This document shows, in pieces, positions 15,485 to 29,200 of a DNA stretch of 64,000 nucleotides. This stretch comes from Halictus rubicundus (taxonomy: Eukaryota > Arthropoda > Insecta > Hymenoptera > Halictidae). How positions within the stretch are numbered: the stretch's first letter is position 1; every line of letters starts with the position of its first letter. The notes under the pieces are model-generated. The model saw nothing but the letters and a program-made list of their open reading frames with translations. It made no database searches and was not told the DNA's origin. The translations under genes and the position numbers were made by a program. The stretch lies in NCBI RefSeq assembly GCF_050948215.1, contig NW_027488565.1:372001-436000 (forward strand). The letters are read 5' to 3'.

Positions 15485-18400
15485 ATAGATTATAGGATAG
15501 GATTGAGGATAGCATAGGAATGAGGATAGGATAGGATAGGATAGAGGATAGGATACGATAAGAGGATAGGATAAGATAGAGGATAGGATAGAATAGAGGA
15601 CAGGATAGGATAGAGGATAAGATAGGATAGAGGATAGGATAGGATAGAGGATAGGATAGGATAGAGGATAGGATATGATAGAGGATAGGTTAGGATTGAG
15701 GTTAGGATAGGATAGTGGATAGGATAGGATAGAGCATACTATAGAGGATAGGGTAGGATAGAGGATATAATAGCATAGAGGATAGGATAGGATCGAGGAT
15801 AGGATAGGAATGAGGTTAGGATAGAGGATAGGATAGAGGATAGGATACGATAGAGGATTTGATAGGATAGAGGATAGGATTGGATTGAGGATAGGATATG
15901 ATAGAGGATAGGTTAGGATTGCGGTTAGGATAGGATAGTGATATAGGATAGGATAGAGCATACGATAGAGGATAGGATAGGGTAGGATAGAGAATAGTAT
16001 AGGATACATGGTATTATAGGGTACAGGATAGGATAGGGGATTGGAGAGCATAGAGGATAGGATATGATAGAGCATACGATAGAGGATAGGATAGAGGATA
16101 GGATAGAGGATTGGATATGATAGAGGATAGGATAGGATAGAGGATAGGATAGGATTGAGGAGAGGATAGGATATGAGATTGGATAGGATAGAGGATAGGA
16201 TTGGATAGAGGATAGGATAGGATAGAGGATAGGATAGGATAGAGGATAGGATTCGATATTATAGAGGAAAGGATAGGATAGAGAATAGGATAGGATAGAG
16301 GATAGGAAAGAGGATAGCATAGAGGATAGGATAGGATAGAGGATAGGATACGATATTATAGAGGAAAGGATAGGATAGAGAATAGGATAGGATAGAGGAT
16401 AGGATAGGATTGAGGATAGGATAGGACAGAGGATAGGATATGATAGAGGATAGGATAGGATAGAGGATAGGATAGGATTGAGGAGAGGATAGGATATGAG
16501 ATTGGATAGGATAGAGGATAGGATTGGATAGAGGATAGGATAGGATAGAGGATAGGATAGGATAGAGGATAGGATTCGATATTATAGAGGAAAGGATAGG
16601 ATAGAGAATAGGATAGGATAGAGGATAGGAAAGAGGATAGGATAGAGGATAGGATAGGATAGAGGATAGGATACGATAGTATAGAGGAAAGGATAGGATA
16701 GAGAATAGGATAGGATAGAGGATAGGATAGAGGATAGGATAGAGGATAGGATAGAGGATAGGATAGGATAGAGGATAGGAAAGAGGATAGGATAGAGGAT
16801 AGGATAGGATAGAGGATAGGATACGATATTATAGAGGAAAGGATAGGATAGAGAATAGGATAGGATAGAGAATAGGATAGGGGATTGGATAGGATAGAGG
16901 AGAGGATAGGATAGAGCATACGATAGAGGATAGCATAGGATAGAGGATAGGATAGGATAGAGGATAGAATAGCATTGAGGATAGGATAGGATCGAGGATA
17001 GGATAGGATTGAGGATAGGATAGAGGATAGGATAGAGGATAGGATACGATAGAGGATAATAGAGGATAGAGTATAGGATTGGATTGAGGATAGGATAGGA
17101 TAGAGTATAGAATAGGATAGAGGATAGGATAGGATAGAGGATAGTATAGGGGATTGATAGGATAGAGATTAGAATAGGATAGAGGATATTATAGAATAGA
17201 GGATAGGATAGGATAGAGGATACGATAGGATTGAGGATAGATAGGATAGAGGATAGAATAGGATAGAGGATAGGAAACGATAGAGGATACTATAGGATAG
17301 ATTATAGGATAGGATTGAGAATAGCATAGGAATGAGGATAGGATAGGATTGGATAGAGGATAGGATAGGATAGAGGATAGGATAGGATTGAGGATAGGAT
17401 AGGATTGAGGATAGGATAGGATAGAGGATAGGAAAGGATAGAGGATACTATAGGATAGACTATAGGATAGGATTGAGATTAGCATAGGAATGAGGATAGG
17501 ATAGGATAGGATAGAGGATAGGATACGATAAGACGATAGGATAAGATAGAGGATAGGATAGAATAGAGGACAGAATAGGATAGAGGATAAGATAGGATAG
17601 AGGATAGGATTGGATAGAGGATAAGATAGGATAGTGGATAGGATAGGATAGAGCATACGATAGAGGATAGGATAGGGTACGATAGAGAATAGTATAGGAT
17701 ATATGGTATTATAGGGTAGAGGATAGGATAGGATAGAGGATAGGATATTGGATTGGATAGCATAGAGGATAGGATAGGATAGAGCATACGATAGAGGATA
17801 GGATAGGATAGAGGATAGGATAGGATAGAGAATAGGATAGGATAGAAGATAGGATAGGATAGAGAATAGGGTAGAGGATTGGATAGGATAGAGGATAGGA
17901 TACGATAGAGGATAATATAGGATACAGGATAGGATAGGATTGAGGATAGGATTGGAAAGAGGATAAGTTAGGATATAGGATAGGATAGGATTGAGGATAG
18001 GATAGGATTGAGGATAGGATAGGATAGAGGATAGGATAGGATAGAGCATACGATAGAGGATAGGATAGGGTACGATAGAGAATAGTATAGGATATATGGT
18101 ATTATAGGGTAGAGGATAGGATAGGATAGAGGATAGGATATTGGATTGGATAGCATAGAGGATAGGATAGGATAGAGCATACGATAGAGGATAGGATAGG
18201 ATAGAGGATAGGATAGGATAGAGAATAGGATAGGATAGAAGATAGGATAGGATAGAGAATAGGGTAGAGGATTGGATAGGATAGAGGATAGGATACGATA
18301 GAGGATAATATAGGATACAGGATAGGATAGGATTGAGGATAGGATTGGAAAGAGGATAAGTTAGGATATAGGATAGGATAGGATTGAGGATAGGATAGGA

Positions 18401-20210
18401 TTGAGGATAGGATAGGATAGAGGATAGGATAGGATAGAGGATAGGATAGGATTGAGGAGAGGATACGATATGAGATTGGATAGGATAGAGGATAGGATTG
18501 GATAGAGGATATGATAGGATAGAGGATAGGATAGGATAGAGGATAGGATACGATATTATAGAGGAAAGGATAGGATAGAGAATAGGATAGGATAGATGAT
18601 AGGATAGAGGATAGGATAGAGGATAGGATACGATAAGAGGATATTAAAGGATAGAGGAGAGGATAGGATTGAGGATAGGATAGGATAGAGAATAGGATAG
18701 GGGATTGGATAGGATAGAGGATAGGATAGGATAGAGCATACGATAGAGGATAGGATAGGATAGAGGATAGGATAGGATAGAGGATAGATTAGCATTGAGG
18801 ATAGGATAGGATCGAGGATAGGATAGGATTGAGGATAGGATAGAGGATAGGATAGAGGATAGGATACGATAGAGGATAATAGAGGATAGAGGATAGGATA
18901 GGATAGAGGATAGGATAGGATAGAGGATAGGATATGATAGAGAATAGGGTAGAGGATTTGATAGGATAGAGGATAGGATACGATAGACTATAATATAGGA
19001 TAGAGTATAGGATTGGATTGAGGATAGGATAGGATAGAGGATAGAATATGATAGAGGATAAGATAGGATAGAGAATAGGATAGGATAGAGGATAGGATAG
19101 GATAGAGGATAAGATAGGATAGAGGATAGGATAGGATAGAGGATAGGATAGGATAGAGGATAGGATATGATAGAGGATAGGTTAGGATTGAGGTTAGGAT
19201 AGGATAGTGGATAGGATAGGATAGAGCATACGATAGAGGATAGGATAGGGTAGGATAGAGAATAGTATAGGATACATGGTATTATAGGGTAGAGGTTAGG
19301 ATAGGGTAGAGGATACTATAGGATAGATTATAGGATAGGATTGAGGATAGGATAGGAATGAGGATAGGATAGGATTGAGGATAGGATTCGATAGAGGATA
19401 GGATAGAATAGAGGATAGGATAGGATAGAGGATAGGATAGGATAGAGGATAGGATAGGATAGAGCATACGATAGAGTATAGGATAGGATAGAAAATGGGA
19501 TAGGATAGAGGATAGGATAGGATAGATGATAGGATACAGGATTCGATAGGATAGAGGATTGGATACGATAGAGGATAGGATAGGATAGACGATAGGATTG
19601 GATTGAGGATAGGATATGATAGAGGATAGAATAGGATAGAGGGTAATAAACGATAGAGGATACTATAGGATAGATTATAGGATAGGATTGAGGATAGCAT
19701 AGGAATGAGGATAGGATAGGATTGGATAGAGGATAGGATAGGATAGAGGATAGGATAGGATAGAGGATACGATAGGATAGAGGATATAATATGATAGAGG
19801 ATAGGTTAGGATTGAGGTTAGGATAGGATAGTGGATAGGATAGGATAGAGCATACGATAGAGGATAGGATAGGGTAGGATAGAGAATAGTATAGGATACA
19901 TGGTATTATAGGGTAGAGGTTAGGATAGGATAGAGGATAGGATAGGGGATTGGATAGCATAGAAGATAGGATAGGATAGAGCATACGATAGAGGATAGGA
20001 TAGGATAGAGGATAGGATAGAGGATAGGATAGAGGATTGGATAGGATAGAGGATAGGATTGGATTGAGGATAGGATATGATAGAGGATAGGATAGAGGAT
20101 ATGATAGGATAGAGTATAGGATAGGAGAGAGGAAAATATAGGATAGAGGATAGGATAGGAGAGAGGATAGGATAGGACAGAGGATAGGATAGGATAGAGG
20201 ATAGGATAGA
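15485..20210. repeat. 4.8-kb duplicated satellite block, copy 2
   Basis: Partner of 7311-12140, with the same order of marker units (for example matching stretches at 10488 and 18556, 11214 and 19282, both offset 8,068 bp). It lacks the 0.5-kb internal duplication of the partner but has its own 393-bp one at 17638-18423. A 3.3-kb stretch of differently ordered satellite separates the two blocks, so this is a dispersed rather than adjacent duplication. Confidence 0.8.
17638..18423. repeat. 393-bp tandem duplication inside block copy 2
   Basis: Copies at about 17638-18030 and 18031-18423. Anchors at constant 393-bp spacing are GAGCATACG at 17651 and 18044 and GATATATGGT at 17698 and 18091. The homologous place near 10.0 kb has a single copy. 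Confidence 0.85.
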
Positions 20211-20927
20211 GGATAGGATAGAGGATTGGATAGGATAGAGGATAGGATTGGATTGAGGATAGGATATGATAGAGGCTAGAATAGGATAGAGGATAGGATA
20301 GGATAGAGGATAGTATAGGGGATTGATAGGATAGAGATTAGGATAGGATAGAGGATATTATAGAATAGAGGATAGGATAGGATAGAGGATAGGATAGGAT
20401 TGAGGATAGGATAGGATAGAGGATAGGTTAGGTTTGAGGTTAGGATAGGATAGTGGATAGGATAGGATAGAGGATAGGATAGAGGATAGGATAGAGGATT
20501 GGATAGGATAGAGGATAGGAGAGGATAGAGGATAGGATTGGATTGAGGATAGATAGGATAGAGCATACGATAGAGGATAGGATAGGGTACGATAGAGAAT
20601 AGTATAGGATATATGGTATTATAGGGTAGAGGATAGGATAGGATAGAGGATAGGATATTGGATTGGATAGCATAGAGGATAGGATAGGATAGAGCATACG
20701 ATAGAGGATAGGATAGGATAGAGGATAGGATAGGATAGAGAATAGGATAGGATAGAAGATAGGATAGGATAGAGAATAGGGTAGAGGATTGGATAGGATA
20801 GAGGATAGGATACGATAGAGGATAATATAGGATACAGGATAGGATAGGATTGAGGATAGGATTGGAAAGAGGATAGGTTAGGATAGAGGATAGGATAGGA
20901 TTGAGGATAGGATAGGATTGAGGATAG

Positions 20928-20932
20928 GATAG
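20928..20932 (+). other. Paralogous unoccupied insertion site (GATAG)
   Basis: The satellite at 20611-20932 is collinear with the left flank of the retrotransposon (offset 11,161 bp). From 20928 onward it is collinear with the right flank (offset 15,989 bp). The difference between the two offsets is 4,828 bp, exactly the 4,823-bp element plus one 5-bp GATAG duplication. This position is therefore the pre-insertion form of the site in a sister repeat copy. Confidence 0.88.
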
Positions 20933-22039
20933 GATAGAGGATAGGATAGGATAGAGGATAGGATAGGATTGAGGAGAGGATACGATATGAGATTGGATAG
21001 GATAGAGGATAGGATTGGATAGAGGATATGATAGGATAGAGGATAGGATAGGATAGAGGATAGGATACGATATTATAGAGGAAAGGATAGGATAGAGAAT
21101 AGGATAGGATAGATGATAGGATAGAGGATAGGATAGAGGATAGGATACGATAAGAGGACATTAAAGGATAGAGGAGAGGATAGGATTGAGGATAGGATAG
21201 GATAGAGAATAGGATAGGGGATTGGATAGGATAGAGGATAGGATAGGATAGAGCATACGATAGAGGATAGGATAGGATAGAGGATAGATTAGCATTGAGG
21301 ATAGGATAGGATCGAGGATAGGATAGGATTGAGGATAGGATAGAGGATAGGATAGAGGATAGGATACGATAGAGGATAATAGAGGATAGAGGATAGGATA
21401 GGATAGAGGATAGGATAGGATAGAGGATAGGATAGGATAGAGGATAGGATATGATAGAGAATAGGGTAGAGGATTGGATAGGATAGAGGATAGGATACGA
21501 TAGACTATAATATAGGATAGAGTATAGGATTGGATTGAGGATAGGATAGGATAGAGGATAGAATATGATAGAGGATAAGATAGGATAGAGAATAGGATAG
21601 GATAGAAGATAGGATAGGACAGAGGATAGGATAGGATTTAGGATAGGATAGGATAGAGGATAGGATAGGATACAGGATAGAATAGGATAGAGGATAGAAT
21701 AGGATAGAGGATAGGATAGCATAGAGGATAGGATACGGTAGAGGATAGGATAGAGAATAGGATAGGATAGAGGATAGGGGATTGGATCGGATACAGGATA
21801 GGAGACGGTAGAGGATTGGATAGGATAGAGGATAGGATAGGATAGAGGATATTATAGAATAGAGGATAGGATAGGATAGAGGATAGGATAGGATATAGGA
21901 TAGGATAGGATAGAGGATAGGATAGGATAGAGGATTGGATAGGATAGAGGATACCAAAGGATAGAGGATAGGATAGGATAGAGGATAGGATAGGATAGAG
22001 GATAGGATAGGATAGAGGATAGGATAGGACAGAGGAGAG

Positions 22040-23225
22040 GATAGGATAGAGGAAAGGATATTATAGAGGATAGGATCGGATAGAGGATAGGATAGGATTG
22101 AGGATAGGAGAGGATAGAGCAGATGATAGAGCATAGGAAAGAATTGAGGATAGGATAGGATAGAATATAGGATAGGATCGAGAATAGGATAGGATAGATG
22201 ATATTATAGGATAGAGGATAGGATAGGATGGACGATAGGATAGGATAGAGGATAGGATATAGGATTGGATAGGATAGAGGATAGGATCGGATAGAGGATT
22301 GGATAGGATTGAGGATAGGAGAGGATAGAGCAGATGATAGAGCATAGGAAAGAATTGAGGATAGGATAGGATAGAATATAGGATAGGATAGTGAATAGGA
22401 TAGGATAGAGGATAGGATAGGATAGAGGATAGGATAGGATAGAGGATAGGATAGGATAGAGGATATTATAGGACAGATGATAGGATAGGATAGAGGATAG
22501 GATATTATAGAGGATAGGATAGGATAGAGGATAACATAGGGGATTGGATAGCATAGAGGATAGGAGACGATAGAGGATAGGATAGGATAGAGGATAGGAT
22601 AGGATAGATGATATTATAGGATAGAGGATAGGATAGGATGGAGGATAGGATAGGATAGAGGATAGGATATAGGATTGGATAGGACAGAGGATAGGATCGG
22701 ATAGAGGATGGGATAGGATTGAGGATAGGAGAGGATAGAGCAGATGATAGAGCATAGGAAAGAATTGAGGATAGGATAGGATAGAATATAGGATAGGATC
22801 GAGAATAGGATAGGATAGATGATATTATAGGATAGAGGATAGGATAGGATGGAGGATAGGATAGGATAGAGGATAAGATAGGATAGAGGATAGGATAGGA
22901 TAGAGGATAGGATAGAGGATAGGATAGGATAGAGGATAGGATAGGACAGAGGATAGGATAGGATAGAGGATAGGATATTATAGAGGATAGGATAGGATAG
23001 AGCATACTATAGAGGATAGGATAGGATAGAGGATCGGATAGGATAGAGGATATAATAGCATAGAGGATAGGATAGGATAGAGGATAGGATAGGATAGAGG
23101 ATAGGATAGGATAGAGGATAGGATAGGATAGAGGATAGGATAGGATAGAGGATAGGATAGGATAGAGGATAGGATAGGATAGAGGATAGGATAGGATAGA
23201 GGATAGGATAGGATAGAGCATAGGA
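22040..23225. repeat. Island of right-type satellite within the left array
   Basis: Three copies of a unit with GAGCAGATGATAGAGC followed by ATAGGAAAGAATTGAGG are seen at 22117, 22328 and 22738. Outside this island the unit occurs only in the right array (39398 to 51624). Accompanying variants (GATATTATAGAGG, GATGATATTATAGG, ACATAGGGGATTGG) are also those of the right array. Edges are approximate. Confidence 0.7.
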
Positions 23226-26200
23226 TAGGATTGAGGATTGGATTGGATAGAGGACAGGATAAGATAGAGGATAGGATAGGATAGAAGATAGGTTAGGATT
23301 GAGGATAGGATAGGATAGGAATAGGATAGGATAGAGGATAGGATAGGATAGAGGATAGGATAGAGGATAGGATAGAGGATAGGATAGGATAGGATAGGAT
23401 AGGATAGGATAGGATAGAATAGGATAGAGGATAGGATAGGATAGAGGATAGGGTAGGATAGTGGATAGGATAGGATAGAGGATAGGATAGGATTGAGGAT
23501 TGGATTGGATAGAGGATAGGATAAGATAGAGGATAGGATAGGATAGAGGATAGGTTAGGATTGAGGATAGGATAGGATAGAGGATAGGATAGGATAGAGT
23601 ATAGGATAGGATACAGGATAGGATAGAGGATAGGATAGAGGATAGGATAGGATAGGATAGGATAGGATAGGATAGAGGATAGGATAGAATAGAGGATAGG
23701 ATACGATAGAAGATACGATATTATAGGGGAATGGATAGGATAGAGGATAGGACAGAGGGTAGGATATGATAAGATGATTGGATACGATCGAGGATAGGAT
23801 AGGATTGAGGATAGGATAGGATAGAGGATAGGATAGGATAGAGGAGAGGATAGGATAGAGGATAGGATAAGATAGAAGATAGGATAGAATGGAGGACAGG
23901 ATAGGATAGAGGATAGGATACGATAGAAGATAGGATAGGATAGAGGATAGGATAGGATAGAGGATAAGATAGGATAGTTTATAGGATAAGATAGAGGATA
24001 GGATAGGATAGAGGATAGGATATGATAGAGGAGAGGATAGGATTGAGGATAGGATAGTATAGGATAGTGGATATTTTAGGATAGAGCATACGATAGAGGA
24101 TAGGATAGGATAGGATAGAGAATAGGATAGGATACATGGTATTATAGAGTAGAGGATAGGATAGGATAGCTGATAGGATAGGGTATTGGATAGGATAGAG
24201 GATAGGATAGGATAGAGCATACGATAGAGGATAGGATAGGATAGAGGATAGGATAGGGGATTGGATAGGATAGAGGATAGGATAGGATAGAGCATACGAT
24301 AGAGGATAGGATAGAATAGAGAAGAGGATAGGATAGAGGATAGGATAGGATAGAGGATAGGATAGGATAGAGGATAGGATAGGATAGAGGATAGGATAGG
24401 ATAGAGGATAGGATAGGATAGAGGATAGGATAGGATAGAGCATAGGATAGGATTGAGGATTGGATTGGATAGAGGACAGGATAAGATAGAGGATAGGATA
24501 GGATAGAAGATAGGTTAGGATTGAGGATAGGATAGGATAGGAATAGGATAGGATAGAGGATAGGATAGGATAGAGGATAGGATAGAGGATAGGATAGGAT
24601 AGAGTATAGGATAGGAGAGAGGATAATATAGGATAGAGGATAGGATAGGAGAGAGGATAGGATAGGACAGAGGATAGGATAGGATAGAGGATAGGATAGA
24701 ATAGAGGATAGGATAGGATAGAGGATAGAGGATAGGATAGGATAGTTGATAGGATAGGATAGGATAGAGGATAGGATAGGATAGTTGATGGGATAGGATA
24801 CAGGATAGGATAGGATAGAGGATAGGATAGGATAGAGGATAGGATAAGATAGAGGATAGGATAGGATAGAGGATAGGGTAGAGGATAGGATAGGATAGAG
24901 GATAGGATAGGACAGAGGATAGGATAGGATAGAGGATAGGATATTATAGAGGATAGGATAGGATAGAGGATAACATAGGGGATTGGATAGCATAGAGGAT
25001 AGGAGACGATAGAGGATAGGATAGGATAGAGGATAGGATAGGATAGAGGATAGGATAGGATAGATGATAGGATAGGATAGAGGATAGGATAGGATAGAGG
25101 ATAGGATAGGATAGATGATATTATAGGATAGAGGATAGGATAGGATGGAGGATAGGATAGGATAGAGGATAGGATAGGATAGAGGATAGGATAGGATAGA
25201 GGATAGGATAGGATAGAGGATAGGATAGGATAGAGGATAGGATAGGATAGAGGATAGGGTAGGATAGTGGATAGGATAGGATAGAGGATAGGATAGGATT
25301 GAGGATTGGATTGGATAGAGGATAGGATAAGATAGAGGATAGGATAGGATAGAGGATAGGTTAGGATTGAGGATAGGATAGGATAGAGGATAGGATAGGA
25401 TAGATTATAGGATAGGATACAGGATAGGATAGAGGATAGGATAGAGGATAGGATAGGATAGGATAGGATAGGATAGGATTGAGGATAGGATAGGATAGAG
25501 GATAGGATAGGATAGAGGAGAGGATAGGATTGAGGATAGGATAAGATAGAAGATAGGATAGAATGGAGGATAGGATAGGATAGAGGATAGGATAGAGGAT
25601 AGGATAGGATAGAGTATAGGATAGGAGAGAGGATAATATAGGATAGAGGATAGGATAGGAGAGAGGATAGGATAGGACAGAGGATAGGATAGGATAGAGG
25701 ATAGGATAGAATAGAGGATAGGATAGGATAGAGGATAGAGTATAGGATAGGATAGTTGATAGGATAGGATAGGATAGAGGATAGGATAGGATAGTTGATA
25801 GGATAGGATACAGGATAGGATAGGATAGCGGATAGGATAGGATAGAGGATAGGATAAGATAGAGGATAGGATAGGATAGAGGATAGGGTAGAGGATAGGA
25901 TAGGATAGAGGATAGGATAGGACAGAGGATAGGATAGGATAGAGGATAGGATATTATAGAGGATAGGATAGGATAGAGGATAACATAGGGGATTGGATAG
26001 CATAGAGGATAGGAGACGATAGAGGATAGGATAGGATAGAGGATAGGATAGGATAGAGGATAGGATAGGATAGAGGATAGGATAGGATAGATGATATTAT
26101 AGGATAGAGGATAGGATAGGATGGAGGATAGGATAGGATAGAGGATAGGATAGGATAGGAATAGGATAGGATAGAGGATAGGATAGGATAGGATAGAGGA

Positions 26201-29200
26201 TAGGATAGGATAGGGAATAGGATAGGATAGAGGATAGGATAGTATAGAGGATAGGATAGGATAGAGGATTGGATAGGATAGAGGATACTATAGGATAGAT
26301 TATAGAATAGGATTGAGGATAGGATAGGATTGAGGATAGGATAGGATAGAGGATAGGAAAGGATAGAGGATACTATAGGATAGATTATAGGATAGGATTG
26401 AGGATAGCATAGGAATGAGGATAGGATAGGATAGAGGATAGGATACGATAAGAGGATAGGATAAGATAGAGGATAGGATAGAATAGAGGACAGGATAGGA
26501 TAGAGGATAAGATAGGATAGTTTATAGGATAAGATAGAGGATAGGATAGGATAGAGGATAGGATATGAGAGAGGAGAGGATAGGATTGAGGATAGGATAG
26601 TATAGGATAGTGGATAGGTTAGGATAGAGCATACGATAGAGGATAGGATAGGATAGGATAGAGAATAGGATAGGATACATGGTATTATAGAGTAGAGGAT
26701 AGGATAGAATAGCTGATAGGATAGGGGATTGGATAGGATAGAGGATAGGATAGGATAGAGCATACGATAGAGGATAGGATAGGATAGAGGATAGGATAGG
26801 GGATTGGATAGGATAGAGGATAGGATAGGATAGAGCATACGATAGAGGATAGGATAGAATAGAGAAGAGGATAGGATAGAGGATAGGATAGGATAGAGGA
26901 TAGGTTAGGATAGAGGATAGGATAGGATAGAGGATAGGATAGGATAGAGGATAGGATAGGATAGAGCATAGGATAGGATTGAGGATTGGATTGGATAGAG
27001 GACAGGATAAGATAGAGGATAGGATAGGATAGAGGATAGGATAGGATAGAGGATAGATGATAGGATAGGATAGAGGATAGGATAGGATTGAGGATTGGAT
27101 TGGATAGAGGATAGGATAAGATAGAGGATAGGATAGGATAGAGGATAGGATAGGATTGAGGATAGGATAGGATTGAGGATAGGATAGGATTGAGGATAGG
27201 ATAGGATTGAGGATAGGATAGGATGGAGGATAGGATAGGATAGAGGATAGGATAGAGGATAGGATAAAGGATAGGATAGGATAGGATAGGATAGGATTGG
27301 ATAGGATAGGATAGGATAGGATAGAGGATAGGATAGGATAGGGAATAGGATAGGATAGAGGATAGGATAGTATAGAGGATAGGATAGGATAGGATAGAGG
27401 ATTGGATAGGATAGAGGATACTATAGGATAGATTATAGAATAGGATTGAGGATAGGATAGGATTGAGGATAGGATAGGATAGAGGATAGGAAAGGATAGA
27501 GGATACTATAGGATAGATTATAGGATAGGATTGAGGATAGCATAGGAATGAGGATAGGATAGGATAGGATAGAGGATAGGATACGATAAGAGGATAGGAT
27601 AAGATAGAGGATAGGATAGAATAGAGGACAGGATAGGATAGAGGATAAGATAGGATAGAGGATAGGATAGGATAGAGGATAGGATAGGATAGAGGATAGG
27701 ATATGATAGAGGATAGGTTAGGATTGAGGTTAGGATAGGATAGTGGATAGGATAGGATAGAGCATACTATAGAGGATAGGATAGGATAGAGGATATAATA
27801 GCATAGAGGATAGGATAGGATCGAGGATAGGATAGGAATGAGGTTAGGATAGAGGATAGGATAGAGGATAGGATACGATAGAGGATTTGATAGGATAGAG
27901 GATAGGATTGGATTGAGGATAGGATATGATAGAGGATAGGTTAGGATTGCGGTTAGGATAGGATAGTGATATAGGATAGGATAGAGCATACGATATAGGA
28001 TAGGATAGGGTAGGATAGAGAATAGTATAGGATACATGGTATTATAGGGTACAGGATAGGATAGGGGATTGGAGAGCATAGAGGATAGGATATGATAGAG
28101 CATACGATAGAGTATAGGATAGAGGATAGGATAGAGGATTGGATATGATAGAGGATAGGATAGGATAGAGGATAGGATAGGATTGAGGAGAGGATAGGAT
28201 ATGAGATTGGATAGGATAGAGGATAGGATTGGATAGAGGATAGGATAGGATAGAGGATAGGATAGGATAGAGGATAGGATTCGATATTATAGAGGAAAGG
28301 ATAGGATAGAGAATAGGATAGGATAGAGGATAGGAAAGAGGATAGCATAGAGGATAGGATAGGATAGAGGATAGGATACGATATTATAGAGGAATGGATA
28401 GGATAGAGAATAGGATAGGATAGAGGATAGGATAGGATTGAGGATAGGATAGGACAGAGGATAGGATATGATAGAGGATAGGATAAGATAGAGGATAGGA
28501 TAGGATTGAGGAGAGGATAGGATATGAGATTGGATAGGATAGAGGATAGGATTGGATAGAGGATAGGATAGGATAGAGGATAGGATAGGATAGAGGATAG
28601 GATTCGATATTATAGAGGAAAGGATAGGATAGAGAATAGGATAGGATAGAGGATAGGAAAGAGGATAGGATAGAGGATAGGATAGGATAGAGGATAGGAT
28701 ACGATATTATAGAGGAAAGGATAGGATAGAGAATAGGATAGGATAGAGGATAGGATAGAGGATAGGATAGAGGATAGGATAGAGGATAGGATACGATAAG
28801 AGGATATTAAAGGATAGAGGAGAGGATAGGATTGAGGATAGGATAGGATAGAGAATAGGATAGGGGATTGGATAGGATAGAGGAGAGGATAGGATAGAGC
28901 ATACGATAGAGGATAGCATAGGATAGAGGATAGGATAGGATAGAGGATAGAATAGCATTGAGGATAGGATAGGATCGAGGATAGGATAGGATTGAGGATA
29001 GGATAGAGGATAGGATAGAGGATAGGATACGATAGAGGATAATAGAGGATAGAGTATAGGATTGGATTGAGGATAGGATAGGATAGAGTATAGAATAGGA
29101 TAGAGGATAGGATAGGATAGAGGATAGTATAGGGGATTGATAGGATAGAGATTAGGATAGGATAGAGGATATTATAGAATAGAGGGTAGGATAGGATAGA

